A DNA stretch of 64,000 nucleotides from Pseudomonas sp. HMWF032 (GCF_003060885.1 NZ_QAIG01000004.1:96095-160094); one strand, 5' to 3'. Shown: positions 29,451 through 39,103, counted from the first letter of the stretch. Numbers and translations are program-made. Notes: generated by a model not told the origin, from the letters alone.

Positions 29451-31412
29451 CTATGCGCCGGCCTCTTCCAGCTCCACCAGCACAGTCCCTTCGCTGACCA
29501 TCTCGCCTTCGCGGCAATACAGCGCCTTGACCGTGCCGGCCTGTGGCGCGCGGATGCTGTGTTCCATCTTCATCGCTTCCAGCACCACCAGCGCGGTGCC
29601 GGCTTCTACATGCTGGCCGGCTTCTACCAGCACCCGCACGATGCTGCCGTTCATGGGGGCGGTAAGGCCGCCGTGTTGCTGATGGCTGGCTTCGACCTCG
29701 GCAATCGGGTCATAGAGGCTGACCGCCTGCAACGCGCCCGCATAGTGCAGATACAGGCAATCGCCACGGCGAATGGCGCGGTGTTGCTGACGCAGACCGT
29801 CACGCTCGACGTGCAACTGCTCACCGTGCAGGTGCATGGCAGAAGGTGCCGCATGGCGCAGGCGAACCACCTGACGCTCATTCTGGCAACTCAGGTGCAG
29901 ATCGATTTCAGCCGGTAAACCCAGGCGCAGGCCGTTGTTGTGCGTCCAGGGTGAGTGACAGTCGTCGTGGCGCTGCAGTGGCGCTTCGCTCTGCACAAAG
30001 GCCTCGGCAGCCAGTTGCCAGAATTCGGCCGGCAACTCGCTCACAGGCGGCAGCAGTTGGGCTTCATGGCGCGGGATAAAGCCGGTATCCAACTCCGCTT
30101 TGGCAAAGGCCGGATGGGCCAGTACACGTTGCAGGAACGCCAGGTTGGTTTTAACACCGCCGACGCAGGTTTCCTTGAGCATGGCCAGCAGGCGCAGCCT
30201 TGCTTCCTCGCGGTTTGCGCCCCAGGCGATCAGCTTGCCGAGCATCGGGTCATAGAACGGCGAGACTTCATCACCTTCGGTCACGCCGCTGTCGACCCGG
30301 CGGCCTGGGCCTGCATCAGCTTCGCGGTACAGCGCCAGGGTGCCGGTAGCAGGCAGAAAATCGTTATCCGGGTCTTCGGCGTACAGGCGCACTTCGATGG
30401 CGTGGCCCATCAGCGGCACCTGTTCTTGAGTGATCGGCAGTGCCTCGCCGCGGGCGACGCGAATCTGCCAGGCCACCAGATCCAGGCCGGTAATCAGCTC
30501 GGTGACTGGGTGTTCGACCTGCAGGCGAGTGTTCATCTCCATAAAGAAGAAGTCACCACGCTCATCCAGCAGGAACTCCACGGTGCCTGCGCCGACATAA
30601 CCGATGGCTTGCGCCGCCTTGACGGCCGCTTCGCCCATGGCGCGGCGCAGTTCGGCTGACAGCCCCGGAGCCGGCGCTTCTTCGACGACCTTCTGGTGGC
30701 GACGCTGGATCGAGCAATCGCGCTCATTCAAGTACAGACAGTTGCCGTGCGAGTCCGCAAACACCTGAATTTCCACATGGCGTGGCTTGAGGACGTATTT
30801 TTCCACCAGCATGCGCGCGTCGCCGAACGAGGACTGCGCTTCGCGTTGGGCGCTGGCCAGGGCCTCGGCCAGCTCGCTTTCACGCTCAACCACCTTCATG
30901 CCTTTGCCACCGCCACCGGCAGCGGCTTTCAGCAGCACCGGATAACCAATCTGCTCAGCCGCCACGCGGAAGGTTTCAACATCCTGCGCTTCGCCGTGAT
31001 AGCCCGGCACCAGCGGTACTCCGGCGGCTTCCATCAGCGCTTTGGCGGCGGACTTGCTGCCCATGGCGTCGATGGCCGCGGCGGGTGGGCCGAGGAAGAT
31101 CAAGCCGGCAGCTTCGATGGCGCGGGCAAAACCGGCGTTTTCCGAAAGAAAACCATAACCGGGATGGATCGCCTGAGCACCGCTAGCCTTGGCCGCAGCG
31201 ATCAGCGCATCAATACGCAGGTAGCTGTCCGCCGGCTTGGCACCGCCCAGATTCACCGCCAGATCGGCTTCACGCACATGGCGGGCGTTGGCGTCGATGG
31301 CGCTGTGTACCGCCACGGTCTGGATGCCCATGGCTTTGGCCGTGCGCATCACCCGGCAAGCGATTTCACCACGGTTGGCCACCAGCAGGGTGTCGATAGG
31401 CTTAAGACTCAT
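29451..31412 (-). CDS. liuD: Methylcrotonyl-CoA carboxylase, biotin-containing alpha subunit LiuD
   Basis: 653-aa biotin carboxylase with biotin carboxyl carrier domain. The N-terminal VANRGEIACRVMRTAKAMG and the ATP-grasp loop AAAGGGGKGMKVV are plain. The QRRHQKVVEEAPAP and MNTRLQVEHPVTE motifs are those of acyl-CoA carboxylases. The C-terminal carrier domain has EAMKMEH, biotinylated Lys about 615. With LiuB it converts 3-methylcrotonyl-CoA to 3-methylglutaconyl-CoA using ATP and bicarbonate. Its start overlaps the liuC stop by 4 bp. Confidence 0.96.
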   Translation of the reverse strand: MSLKPIDTLLVANRGEIACRVMRTAKAMGIQTVAVHSAIDANARHVREADLAVNLGGAKPADSYLRIDALIAAAKASGAQAIHPGYGFLSENAGFARAIEAAGLIFLGPPAAAIDAMGSKSAAKALMEAAGVPLVPGYHGEAQDVETFRVAAEQIGYPVLLKAAAGGGGKGMKVVERESELAEALASAQREAQSSFGDARMLVEKYVLKPRHVEIQVFADSHGNCLYLNERDCSIQRRHQKVVEEAPAPGLSAELRRAMGEAAVKAAQAIGYVGAGTVEFLLDERGDFFFMEMNTRLQVEHPVTELITGLDLVAWQIRVARGEALPITQEQVPLMGHAIEVRLYAEDPDNDFLPATGTLALYREADAGPGRRVDSGVTEGDEVSPFYDPMLGKLIAWGANREEARLRLLAMLKETCVGGVKTNLAFLQRVLAHPAFAKAELDTGFIPRHEAQLLPPVSELPAEFWQLAAEAFVQSEAPLQRHDDCHSPWTHNNGLRLGLPAEIDLHLSCQNERQVVRLRHAAPSAMHLHGEQLHVERDGLRQQHRAIRRGDCLYLHYAGALQAVSLYDPIAEVEASHQQHGGLTAPMNGSIVRVLVEAGQHVEAGTALVVLEAMKMEHSIRAPQAGTVKALYCREGEMVSEGTVLVELEEAGA

Positions 31413-32209
31413 GCTTGCGGCTCCTGCCAGGCGGGCTTGCGTTTATCCAGAAAGGCGCGCAGACCTTCCTGACCTTCAGCGCTGACGCGGATGCGAGCGA
31501 TGGCGTTTTCTGTGTAACGGCGCAGCGCTGGGGTGAGCACACCGCTGCCGACTTCACGCAGTAAATCCTTGCTCGCCAGCATCGCTTGCGGGCTGTTGAG
31601 CAGCAGCGTGTCGACCCACTCGACCACGGCCTGATCCAGGGCATCGGCGGCATAGCATTCGGCAAACAGCCCCAGTTCCTGAGCATGCTCACCGCTAAAA
31701 CGCTCGGCGGTCAGGGCATAGCGCCGCGCGGCGCGCTCGCCAATCGCCTGCACGACAAAGGGGCTGATGACCGCCGGTGCCAAACCGATGCGCACTTCGG
31801 ACAGGCACAGCTGGGCGTCAACGGTGCCGATGGCCATGTCGCAGCAGCTGATCAAACCGAGTGCGCCGCCAAAAGCTGCGCCTTGCACCACGGCCAGAGT
31901 CGGGATCTTCAGCTGATACAGGTTGTGCATCAGCTCGGCCAGCTCACGGGAGTCGGCGAGGTTAGCGTTGTAGTCCAGGGTCGCCGCGTGCTGCATCCAG
32001 GCCAGGTCGGCGCCGGCGGAGAAGTGCTTACCGCGGCCGCGCAACAGCAGGAAGCGCAGGCTTTTGTCGGCCATCACCGCGTCGAGGGCGAGAATCAGCT
32101 CGCGGATCATCTCGGCGTTAAAGGCGTTGTTCTTGTCCGCACGGTTGAGCCAGAGGGTGGCAAAGCCGCGTGGGTCTGTTTGCAGTTCGATGGTGTTGAA
32201 GTCGGTCAT
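31409..32209 (-). CDS. liuC: Methylglutaconyl-CoA hydratase LiuC
   Basis: 266-aa crotonase-fold hydratase. The oxyanion-hole segments GKHFSAGADLAWM and QGAAFGGALGLISCCD are present, as is the LSEVRIGLAPAVISPFV helix seen in methylglutaconyl-CoA hydratases. It hydrates 3-methylglutaconyl-CoA to HMG-CoA. Substrate assignment rests on its place between the two methylcrotonyl-CoA carboxylase subunit genes, the standard liu order. Confidence 0.95.
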   Translation of the reverse strand: MTDFNTIELQTDPRGFATLWLNRADKNNAFNAEMIRELILALDAVMADKSLRFLLLRGRGKHFSAGADLAWMQHAATLDYNANLADSRELAELMHNLYQLKIPTLAVVQGAAFGGALGLISCCDMAIGTVDAQLCLSEVRIGLAPAVISPFVVQAIGERAARRYALTAERFSGEHAQELGLFAECYAADALDQAVVEWVDTLLLNSPQAMLASKDLLREVGSGVLTPALRRYTENAIARIRVSAEGQEGLRAFLDKRKPAWQEPQA

Positions 32210-32245
32210 GGTCTGTCGCTCTAGAATCCGGGGCAGGGCGCTGCC

Positions 32246-33853
32246 TTACATGCGGAACACGCCAAAGGTGGTCGGCTCGATCGGCGCGTTAAGGCTGGCG
32301 GACAACGCCAGGCCCAAGATGTCGCGGGTTTGCGCCGGGTCGATCACGCCGTCATCCCACAGGCGGGCGCTGGAGTAGTAAGGGTGGCCCTGGCGCTCAT
32401 ACTGTTCGAGGATCGGCTGCTTGAGCTTGGCTTCATCCTCGGCAGAGAAGCTCTGCCCGGCGCGGGCGGCTTGTTCATGTTTGACCTGCACCAACACGCC
32501 GGCGGCCTGTTCGGCGCCCATCACGCCAATGCGCGCATTCGGCCACATCCACAGGAAGCGTGGGTCATAGGCACGGCCACACATGCCATAGTTACCGGCA
32601 CCGAAGCTGCCGCCGATGATCACGGTGAATTTAGGCACCTTGGCGCAGGCCACGGCGTTGACCAGCTTGGCGCCGTGTTTGGCGATGCCGCCGGATTCGT
32701 ACTTCTGCCCGACCATAAAGCCGGTGATGTTCTGCAGGAACAGCAAAGGAATGCCGCGCTGGCAGGCCAGCTCGATAAAGTGCGCGCCTTTCTGCGCGGA
32801 CTCGGCGAACAAAATGCCGTTATTGGCGAGGATCGCCACCGGATAGCCGTGGATATGCGCAAAGCCGCAAACTAAGGTAGCGCCAAACAGTGCCTTGAAC
32901 TCATCGAATACGCTGCCATCGACAGTGCGGGCGATGACTTCACGCACATCGAAGGGCTGCTTGGCGTCCGCTGGAATCACCCCGTACAGCTCTTCGCCGC
33001 TGTACAGGGGGTTGATCGGCGCACGGTTGTTCAGCACGCCGAGCTTGCGCCAGTTCAGATTGGCGATGCTACGGCGGGCCAGGGCCAGGGCGTGTTCGTC
33101 GTTGTCGGCATAATGGTCGGCCACGCCGCTGGTCTTGCAGTGCACATCGGCGCCGCCAAGATCTTCGGCGCTGACCACCTCACCGGTGGCGGCTTTTACC
33201 AGCGGCGGGCCGGCCAGGAAGATGGTGGCCTGGTTGCGCACCATGATTGCTTCATCGGCCATGGCCGGCACGTAGGCGCCGCCAGCGGTGCAGGAGCCCA
33301 TGACCACGGCGATCTGCGGGATGCCCATGGCGCTCATGTTGGCCTGATTGAAGAAGATCCGCCCGAAGTGCTCGCGGTCCGGAAACACTTCATCCTGACG
33401 CGGCAGGTTGGCGCCGCCTGAGTCCACCAGGTAGATGCACGGCAAGCGGTTCTGCTGGGCGATGCTTTGTGCGCGTAGGTGCTTTTTCACCGTCAGCGGG
33501 TAATAGCTGCCACCTTTCACCGTGGCGTCGTTGGCCACGATCATGCATTCGACACCCTCGACCCGACCGATACCGGCGACCACGCCAGCGGCGGGTACAT
33601 CCTCGCCATAGACCTCATAGGCGGCCAGTTGGCCGATTTCGAGGAAGGGCGAGCCGATATCCAGCAGGCGATTGATGCGTTCCCGTGGCAGTAACTTACC
33701 CCGTGAGGTGTGGCGCTCCTGAGCCTTGGCACCGCCGCCTTCGTGGACGCGGGCGAGCAGGGCGCGCAGGTCGTTTACCTGGCTAAGCATCGCCGCGCTG
33801 TTGGCAGCGAACTCCGGCGAACGGCTGTTGATCTGGGTGTGCAGAATGGCCAT
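32246..33853 (-). CDS. liuB: Methylcrotonyl-CoA carboxylase, carboxyltransferase beta subunit LiuB
   Basis: 535-aa carboxyltransferase. The two crotonase-like halves are clear: the acyl-CoA binding part with [21 protein letters not shown] and [16 protein letters not shown], and the carboxybiotin part with [27 protein letters not shown] and [20 protein letters not shown]. These are specific for methylcrotonyl-CoA carboxylase rather than propionyl-CoA carboxylase. Works as a complex with LiuD. Same strand and close to liuA and liuC. Confidence 0.97.
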   Translation of the reverse strand: MAILHTQINSRSPEFAANSAAMLSQVNDLRALLARVHEGGGAKAQERHTSRGKLLPRERINRLLDIGSPFLEIGQLAAYEVYGEDVPAAGVVAGIGRVEGVECMIVANDATVKGGSYYPLTVKKHLRAQSIAQQNRLPCIYLVDSGGANLPRQDEVFPDREHFGRIFFNQANMSAMGIPQIAVVMGSCTAGGAYVPAMADEAIMVRNQATIFLAGPPLVKAATGEVVSAEDLGGADVHCKTSGVADHYADNDEHALALARRSIANLNWRKLGVLNNRAPINPLYSGEELYGVIPADAKQPFDVREVIARTVDGSVFDEFKALFGATLVCGFAHIHGYPVAILANNGILFAESAQKGAHFIELACQRGIPLLFLQNITGFMVGQKYESGGIAKHGAKLVNAVACAKVPKFTVIIGGSFGAGNYGMCGRAYDPRFLWMWPNARIGVMGAEQAAGVLVQVKHEQAARAGQSFSAEDEAKLKQPILEQYERQGHPYYSSARLWDDGVIDPAQTRDILGLALSASLNAPIEPTTFGVFRM

Positions 33854-33871
33854 CTGGCGCGCTCCGTCAGG

Positions 33872-35035
33872 CTATTTGGTTTCGTTGAACAGCTCGCGGC
33901 CGATCAGCATGCGGCGGATCTCGCTGGTGCCCGCGCCGATCTCATAGAGCTTGGCGTCACGCAGCAAACGGCCGGCTGGGTACTCGTTGGTGTAGCCGTT
34001 ACCGCCGAGCAGCTGGATGGTGTCCAGCGCCATCTTGGTGGCCATCTCGGCGGTGTAGAGGATCACGGCGGCGGCGTCCTTGCGCGATTCTTCGCCGCGA
34101 TCGCAAGCCTTGGCGACGTTGTACAGGTAGGACTTGGAGGCGTTCATGCCGGCGTACATGTCGGCCAGCTTGCCCTGCACCAGCTGGAATTCGCCGATCG
34201 ACTGCTTGAACTGCTGGCGCTCGTGCACGTAGGGCAGGACCACGTCCATGCAGGCGCTCATGATCCCGGTGGGGCCGCCGGAGAGCACGGTGCGCTCGTA
34301 GTCCAGGCCGCTCATCAGCACGCGCACGCCGGCACCCTCGGCGCCGAGGATGTTCTCCTCTGGCACTTCGCAGTCCTCGAACAGCAGTTCGCAGGTGTTG
34401 GAGCCGCGCATGCCGAGCTTGTCCAGCTTTTGGTGGCGGGAGAACCCCTTGTAGTCACGCTCGACGATAAAGGCGGTCATGCCGCGCGAGCCGGCGTTGA
34501 GGTCGGTCTTGGCGTAGATCACGTAGGTGTGGGCGTCGGGGCCGTTGGTGATCCACATCTTGTTGCCATTCAACACGTAGCGGTCGCCACGTTTCTCGGC
34601 GCGCAGTTTCATCGACACCACGTCAGAGCCGGCATTCGGCTCGCTCATAGCCAGGGCGCCGATGTGCTCGCCGGAGCACAGCTTGGGCAGGTATTTGGCC
34701 TTCTGCTCATGAGTGCCGTTCTTGCGGATCTGGTTCAGGCACAGGTTGGAGTGCGCGCCATAGGACAAGCCGACTGAGGCCGAGGCGCGGCTGATTTCCT
34801 CCATCGCCACCACATGCGCCAGGTAACCCATGTTGGTGCCGCCGTATTCCTCTTCCACGGTCATGCCAAGCAGGCCCATGTCGCCAAACTTGCGCCACAT
34901 GTCCATGGGGAACTCGTTGTCGCGGTCGATCTGCGCGGCACGCGGGGACAGCTCGGCCTGAGCGAAATGGTGCACCGAGTCGCGCAGCATGTCGATGGTC
35001 TCGCCGAGACCGAAGTTGAGGGTTGGGTAGCTCAT
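33872..35035 (-). CDS. liuA: Isovaleryl-CoA dehydrogenase LiuA
   Basis: 387-aa FAD-dependent acyl-CoA dehydrogenase. Catalytic Glu247 is in [12 protein letters not shown], the position used by isovaleryl-CoA dehydrogenases rather than the C-terminal Glu of short/medium-chain enzymes. FAD contacts are in [15 protein letters not shown] and [13 protein letters not shown]. It oxidises isovaleryl-CoA to 3-methylcrotonyl-CoA, passing electrons to ETF. First structural gene of the liu operon after the regulator. Confidence 0.97.
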   Translation of the reverse strand: MSYPTLNFGLGETIDMLRDSVHHFAQAELSPRAAQIDRDNEFPMDMWRKFGDMGLLGMTVEEEYGGTNMGYLAHVVAMEEISRASASVGLSYGAHSNLCLNQIRKNGTHEQKAKYLPKLCSGEHIGALAMSEPNAGSDVVSMKLRAEKRGDRYVLNGNKMWITNGPDAHTYVIYAKTDLNAGSRGMTAFIVERDYKGFSRHQKLDKLGMRGSNTCELLFEDCEVPEENILGAEGAGVRVLMSGLDYERTVLSGGPTGIMSACMDVVLPYVHERQQFKQSIGEFQLVQGKLADMYAGMNASKSYLYNVAKACDRGEESRKDAAAVILYTAEMATKMALDTIQLLGGNGYTNEYPAGRLLRDAKLYEIGAGTSEIRRMLIGRELFNETK

Positions 35036-35084
35036 GGTTCCACCTGTAATTGTTCGAATTAAGTTCAGGAGATAACGCTATGTT

Positions 35085-35465
35085 TTAAATAGTTTTAGCG
35101 AGTGCCGCTAAGCAACGCTCTTCGGCGGTATCCAGCTCCAGCTGCATCTGCTCGATGTCCAGTAACTGTTGCTGCAACTGGGCGCGCCGTTCGGCGATCT
35201 TGGCCATAAAGGTGTGCAATTGCTTGTGGTTGCCATGCGCCGGGTCGTAGAGCTCGATGAGTTCCTTGCATTCGGCGAGGGAAAAACCAATGCGCTTGCC
35301 GCGCAGAATCAGCTTGAGTGCGACTTTGTCTTTGGCGCTGTAGATACGCTCCTGACCGCGACGCTCGGGGCTGAGCATGCCTTGCTCTTCGTAAAAACGA
35401 ATGGCGCGGGTGGTGATATCCAGCTCGCGGGCCAAGTCTGAGATGGAGTAGGTGATTGCTGACAT
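35085..35465 (-). CDS. liuR: MerR-family regulator LiuR
   Basis: 126-aa MerR-type regulator. The N-terminal winged helix reads YSISDLARELDITTRAIRFYEEQGML, followed by RIYSAKDKVALKLILRGKRIGFSL and a C-terminal coiled dimerisation helix (about 80-120). No cysteine metal site, consistent with an acyl-CoA or organic effector. It heads the liuRABCDE cluster and two near-identical palindromes lie directly upstream, so autoregulation plus control of the whole operon is likely. Confidence 0.95.
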   Translation of the reverse strand: MSAITYSISDLARELDITTRAIRFYEEQGMLSPERRGQERIYSAKDKVALKLILRGKRIGFSLAECKELIELYDPAHGNHKQLHTFMAKIAERRAQLQQQLLDIEQMQLELDTAEERCLAALAKTI

Positions 35466-35487
35466 CAGCAGATGCCCCTTGGTTACC

Positions 35488-35503
35488 TTTACGTTAACGT
35501 AAT
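35488..35503. promoter_or_regulatory. LiuR operator, proximal box
   Basis: Perfect palindrome TTACGTTAACGTAA (35489-35502), 23 bp before the liuR start. It matches the known LiuR-type motif of gamma- and betaproteobacteria (ACGTnnACGT core). Confidence 0.85.
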
Positions 35504-35509
35504 CTAGCC

Positions 35510-35523
35510 TTACGTTAACGTCA
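35510..35523. promoter_or_regulatory. LiuR operator, distal box
   Basis: TTACGTTAACGTCA, same core as the proximal box with one mismatch at the outer edge. The centre-to-centre distance to the first box is 21 bp, two helical turns, so two dimers would bind the same DNA face. On the minus strand TTGACG, a -35-like hexamer, overlaps it. Confidence 0.85.
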
Positions 35524-35644
35524 ATCTGGGTCTCTGCTCACCAGCAGTCGATTTGACTCAAATGTGTGAGGAACGGAGCCCGGAATAAGGTCTAGGCTTA
35601 AAAAACGCGGCGTTAATCCACCTCTGGCTATGTGAATTCTTCAT

Positions 35645-36139
35645 ATGCATGTTTATGGAATAGAAGAACACCTTGCTAAAACCTGGCTGATGCTGGTCGG
35701 CGAGCAGCTGAGCTTTGTGGCGCAAGCCATCACCCCGGCTGAGTTGCAGGCCCAGCACTATTTTGTGGTGGCCTTGCACCCGACGCCCAAAGGGCATCTG
35801 GCGGGTGTCGGCCTGGCGATTGCTGAGGACGATGCACGTAACCTGGCCAGTCATATGTTCGACTTGGCCATCGCAGAGTTGGGTGCAGGGGAGGTGGCCG
35901 ATGCCTGTGGCGAATTGAGCAATATCTTCGCCAGCGGTGTGCCCGGCCATGTCGACAGTGATCTGGTTCTCGATCTCGGTTTGCCGGCACGCTTAACTGC
36001 CGAGCAGTTCCTCAGTGTATTAGCGGCCAGTACGATCAGCGGCAGTTACATTACTCAGCAACGCGAGCATCACATCCAAGTGATTATTTTTGAGAGTTTG
36101 AACTTGCCCCCCGCTAACGGTTGGAGCCCCGCACCATGA
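35645..36139 (+). CDS. CheX-like phosphatase-domain protein
   Basis: 164-aa protein whose middle part looks like the CheC/CheX/FliY phosphatase fold: VALHPTPKGHLAGVGLAIA strand pair, then a helix with the catalytic E-x2-N signature (E90, N93 in ACGELSNIFASG), and a C-terminal HHIQVIIFESL strand. CheX domains dephosphorylate response-regulator receivers. It is the first gene of a three-gene plus-strand set with a receiver-containing protein 37 bp downstream, which is the obvious partner. The start ATG has only a weak ribosome site. Family call by motif, moderately sure. Confidence 0.72.
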   Translation: MHVYGIEEHLAKTWLMLVGEQLSFVAQAITPAELQAQHYFVVALHPTPKGHLAGVGLAIAEDDARNLASHMFDLAIAELGAGEVADACGELSNIFASGVPGHVDSDLVLDLGLPARLTAEQFLSVLAASTISGSYITQQREHHIQVIIFESLNLPPANGWSPAP

Positions 36140-36176
36140 CTTTTGTTTTAATCCCAGCCTGCAGAGGGAGCGTCCT

Positions 36177-37082
36177 ATGAAGTTCTTGATTGTCGATGAC
36201 AGTCGTGCTGTTCAGGCCATCATCAAACGTATCTTGGAGAATACCGGTTACCGCGAGATCGAATTGCGCACGGCGTTGAGCGGCGATGAGGCGCTGGAGA
36301 TTTTGGAAGGGTGGAAGCCTGATCTGATCCTTACCGACTGGCATATGCCGGGTATGACCGGGCTGGAGTTGTTGCAGACGATTCGTCAATTGGACATGCT
36401 CGACATTAAAGTTGGTTTTGTGACCACCGAATCTTCGGCCCGTCATCTGGATGAAGCCCACCGCAATGGTGCAGCCTTTGTAGTGAACAAACCGTTCAAC
36501 ACTGAAGAACTTAAGCAAGCCGTGCTGTCCGTGTTGCAGGATGCCGACGGTGTTGAGGACGCCATTGAAGCCGCTGCACCTTCGCCAGCAGCGGCCGTTG
36601 CAACGCCGAAACAGCCCATTGATGTCGCTGAAATAGCCTCAATCCTCAGTCTCTCCTCGATTGTCTGCAAGATTGAACGCATCGAGCCGGTGCCTATCGA
36701 ACACGTCAAGTTGCCCTATGTCATCGGCATTTTCAGCGCCCCGGACAGCAAAAGCGTGGATGCGGTCTGCCTGATGGACCTCAACGCCGCCTGCATGCTG
36801 GGCGGTGCCATGGCCAAGCAAAGCGCGGATCAGGTCAAGGCGGCGATCTTGGGCAAAACCCTTAACCGCGACGTCTACGAAAACTGCACCTCCTTTTTAA
36901 GTGATTTGTCCGGGATGATTTCACGCAGTTCAGGCAAACGCTGCACGCTGTCGAGCAGCCATCTGGTGCAAAAGCCCTTCGGCAAGTTATTTGAACTGAT
37001 GGGTAACAACTATGGCCGTGCGGATTTCAGCATCTCCTTTCCGGCTTACGGCGACGGTTTCATCTCGGTGCTGCTGAGCTAA
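36177..37082 (+). CDS. Response regulator with C-terminal degenerate CheX-like domain
   Basis: 301-aa protein. Residues 1-120 are a CheY-like receiver with D7/D8, phosphoacceptor D54 in LILTDWHMPGMTG, T83/T84 and K105 in VVNKPF. An Ala/Pro-rich linker spans about 125-150. The rest (about 160-301) resembles a CheX-type domain, with the active helix reading SFLSDLSGMISRSSG: where CheX has E-L-x-N it has D243-L-S-G246, so it is probably inactive as phosphatase. Likely an output or dimerisation module. RBS (GAGGGAG-like) is good. Domain identity of the C-terminal half is inference. Confidence 0.7.
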   Translation: MKFLIVDDSRAVQAIIKRILENTGYREIELRTALSGDEALEILEGWKPDLILTDWHMPGMTGLELLQTIRQLDMLDIKVGFVTTESSARHLDEAHRNGAAFVVNKPFNTEELKQAVLSVLQDADGVEDAIEAAAPSPAAAVATPKQPIDVAEIASILSLSSIVCKIERIEPVPIEHVKLPYVIGIFSAPDSKSVDAVCLMDLNAACMLGGAMAKQSADQVKAAILGKTLNRDVYENCTSFLSDLSGMISRSSGKRCTLSSSHLVQKPFGKLFELMGNNYGRADFSISFPAYGDGFISVLLS

Positions 37083-37108
37083 AAACGTTCAACCGTGCAG
37101 GTAGTCTG

Positions 37109-38140
37109 ATGAACGATTTAAGTCACTTGGAACTGGGCATCATGTTGGCGGTTGCCGCCAACCTGTTGCTGGTCGCGGTAGTCGCTGGCTTAACTGCATG
37201 GATTTATCTTCAGTTATCAAACCGCCAACCGCCGGAGGAGGTGGAGCAAGCGCAACAAGCGGATGCCGCCGAAACACGTGCCAACAATATATTGCTGACA
37301 GACATGTTAAATGAGGTCAGTGAGCACAGCGTTGAACCCTTTGATAAGGCACTGAGTCAGGGGTATGAACTGGCTTCATCCATTGAGGGAGTTACAGCGG
37401 CCAACTATGCCGAGTGGAAGCTTCAGCACCAATCCGAGCTTGATGCACTGATCGCCAATCGAGCTGAAATGGAGTTCAAGCTTGATGACCTCAAAGCCAA
37501 GCTTGATCGTGCTCATAAACTGGTCACCACCCTGCACGCACACAAGCGCCAGACGGATTCGCGCGTTGATAAGCTGGGTTCGTTGCAAGCCAAGGTTGAG
37601 CAGCTAAAAGAACAAATGACTCATTTGCAAACGAAAGGTGAGCAAGGCCAGGATGATGTCACGGAACTTCGCAAACAATTGCTCAACAGCAAGCAGCAGT
37701 TGAGCGAGGTTGAAAACCAGTTGCAGGTGTATGAAGAACAAGGGCGCCAGCAGCAGGTCAAGTTTCAACATTTGCGTGAAGAAATGGCTTACCTACAGAC
37801 TCAGCGCGAACAAAGCCTAGCTGAAGCGGTGGAGTTAAGGCGGTTGCTCAGTGATGCCAAGCAGCAAGGGCTTGATCAGGTAGAGCATCATCATCGGGAA
37901 ATTGAAGAGCAGAATCGGCTGCTCACGCTGTTGCGCGAAGAGTCTGAATTGCTACGCGGGCAATTGGAGCGCGAGCGCGATGTGTTGTCACGCACCCTGT
38001 TGGAAAAAGACTTTATCGAAAGCGCCTTTTTGGAAACTGATGCGGCCACCGATCAACTCCTCAAATTCAAAAGCGACTATGAGGAACTGCAAAAGGCACA
38101 CCGCTTGTTGCAGCTAAAAACCAATGCAAGCGGTAGCTGA
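37109..38140 (+). CDS. Membrane-anchored long coiled-coil protein
   Basis: 343-aa protein of unknown function. One N-terminal transmembrane helix (about 10-36) is followed by a short acidic Gln/Ala-rich stretch, a region with HSVEPFDKALSQGYE, and then almost continuous coiled coil (about 110-335) rich in Leu, Gln, Glu and Lys heptads. No enzyme or signalling motif. The start lies 26 bp after the receiver-CheX gene, in the same direction, so it is probably the third gene of that operon. It could be a membrane scaffold or a localising adaptor for the signalling pair. Confidence 0.75.
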   Translation: MNDLSHLELGIMLAVAANLLLVAVVAGLTAWIYLQLSNRQPPEEVEQAQQADAAETRANNILLTDMLNEVSEHSVEPFDKALSQGYELASSIEGVTAANYAEWKLQHQSELDALIANRAEMEFKLDDLKAKLDRAHKLVTTLHAHKRQTDSRVDKLGSLQAKVEQLKEQMTHLQTKGEQGQDDVTELRKQLLNSKQQLSEVENQLQVYEEQGRQQQVKFQHLREEMAYLQTQREQSLAEAVELRRLLSDAKQQGLDQVEHHHREIEEQNRLLTLLREESELLRGQLERERDVLSRTLLEKDFIESAFLETDAATDQLLKFKSDYEELQKAHRLLQLKTNASGS

Positions 38141-38179
38141 ATGCGTTTAACACCGGGTTAAACGCATCCCGTAAACGCG

Positions 38180-39103
38180 TTATGGCTGCTCAGATTTTTC
38201 CCGCGCGCACACCAGTTGGCACAGCTCAATGATCTGCTCGCGCATCCAACGGTTGGCGGGGTCCTGATCGGTGCTTTCGTGCCAGTACAGGTGCGTTTCC
38301 AGCGGCGTCATGTCCTTGACGGGCAATTCCACATAATGCAGGTCATTGCGCTTGGCAAAACGCTCCGGCACGGTCATGGCCATGTCGGTGGTTTGCAGCA
38401 CGGTGGTGGCCATCAGGTAGTGCTGTGAGCGCAGGGCTATCTTGCGCTGCATGCCTTGCCGGCCCAAGGCCAGATCCACGTGGCCCAGGCCGCTGCGCCG
38501 GCTGGAAATGTGGATATGGGTCAGGGCCATGTATTCATCCAGGCTGATTTTGTCTTTATTGAGTGGGTGACCACGGCGCATGGCGCAGACGTAGCGGTCC
38601 TCCATCAGCTTGACGTGACGCACCTGCGGATCGGTATTGAGCGGCGCGTCGACGGCAAAGTCCAAGCGGCCGGCGGCCAGTTCCTTGGTGGTGTCACGGC
38701 GGCGGGCCAGCATGCTCTCGATATTGACGTTGGGGGCCATGCGCCGCAGGCGCTGAAACAACGGCGGCAGAATGACTGCCTCGGTCAGGTCGGTCATGCT
38801 GATGCGAAAAGTTTTGTTGGCCTGTGCGGGGTTGAAAATACGACTTTCCTGCACCGAGATGCGCAATTGCTGCAATGCATTGCGCACCGGACCAATGATG
38901 TTTTGTGCCATGGGCGTGGGCACCATGCCTTGCGCGGTGCGCACAAACAGCGGGTCGTTGAAGGTTTCACGCAGGCGGGCCAGGGCATTGGACACCGCCG
39001 GCTGCGTGATGCCGACAATTTGCCCGGCGCGTGTCAGGTTGGCCTCGGTGTAGATGGCATCGAAGACGACAAACAGGTTGAGGTCGACCTTGTTCAGATT
39101 CAT
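38180..39103 (-). CDS. LysR-family transcriptional regulator
   Basis: 307-aa LysR regulator. Winged helix at the N-terminus (NLFVVFDAIYTEANLTRAGQIVGITQPAVSNALARLRETF), then a NodD/SyrM/NahR-like effector domain with TFRISMTDLTEAVILPPL. It is divergent from an acyl-CoA dehydrogenase gene with a 158-bp shared upstream region, the classic LysR arrangement, so that gene is the probable target. Inducer unknown. Confidence 0.92.
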   Translation of the reverse strand: MNLNKVDLNLFVVFDAIYTEANLTRAGQIVGITQPAVSNALARLRETFNDPLFVRTAQGMVPTPMAQNIIGPVRNALQQLRISVQESRIFNPAQANKTFRISMTDLTEAVILPPLFQRLRRMAPNVNIESMLARRRDTTKELAAGRLDFAVDAPLNTDPQVRHVKLMEDRYVCAMRRGHPLNKDKISLDEYMALTHIHISSRRSGLGHVDLALGRQGMQRKIALRSQHYLMATTVLQTTDMAMTVPERFAKRNDLHYVELPVKDMTPLETHLYWHESTDQDPANRWMREQIIELCQLVCAREKSEQP

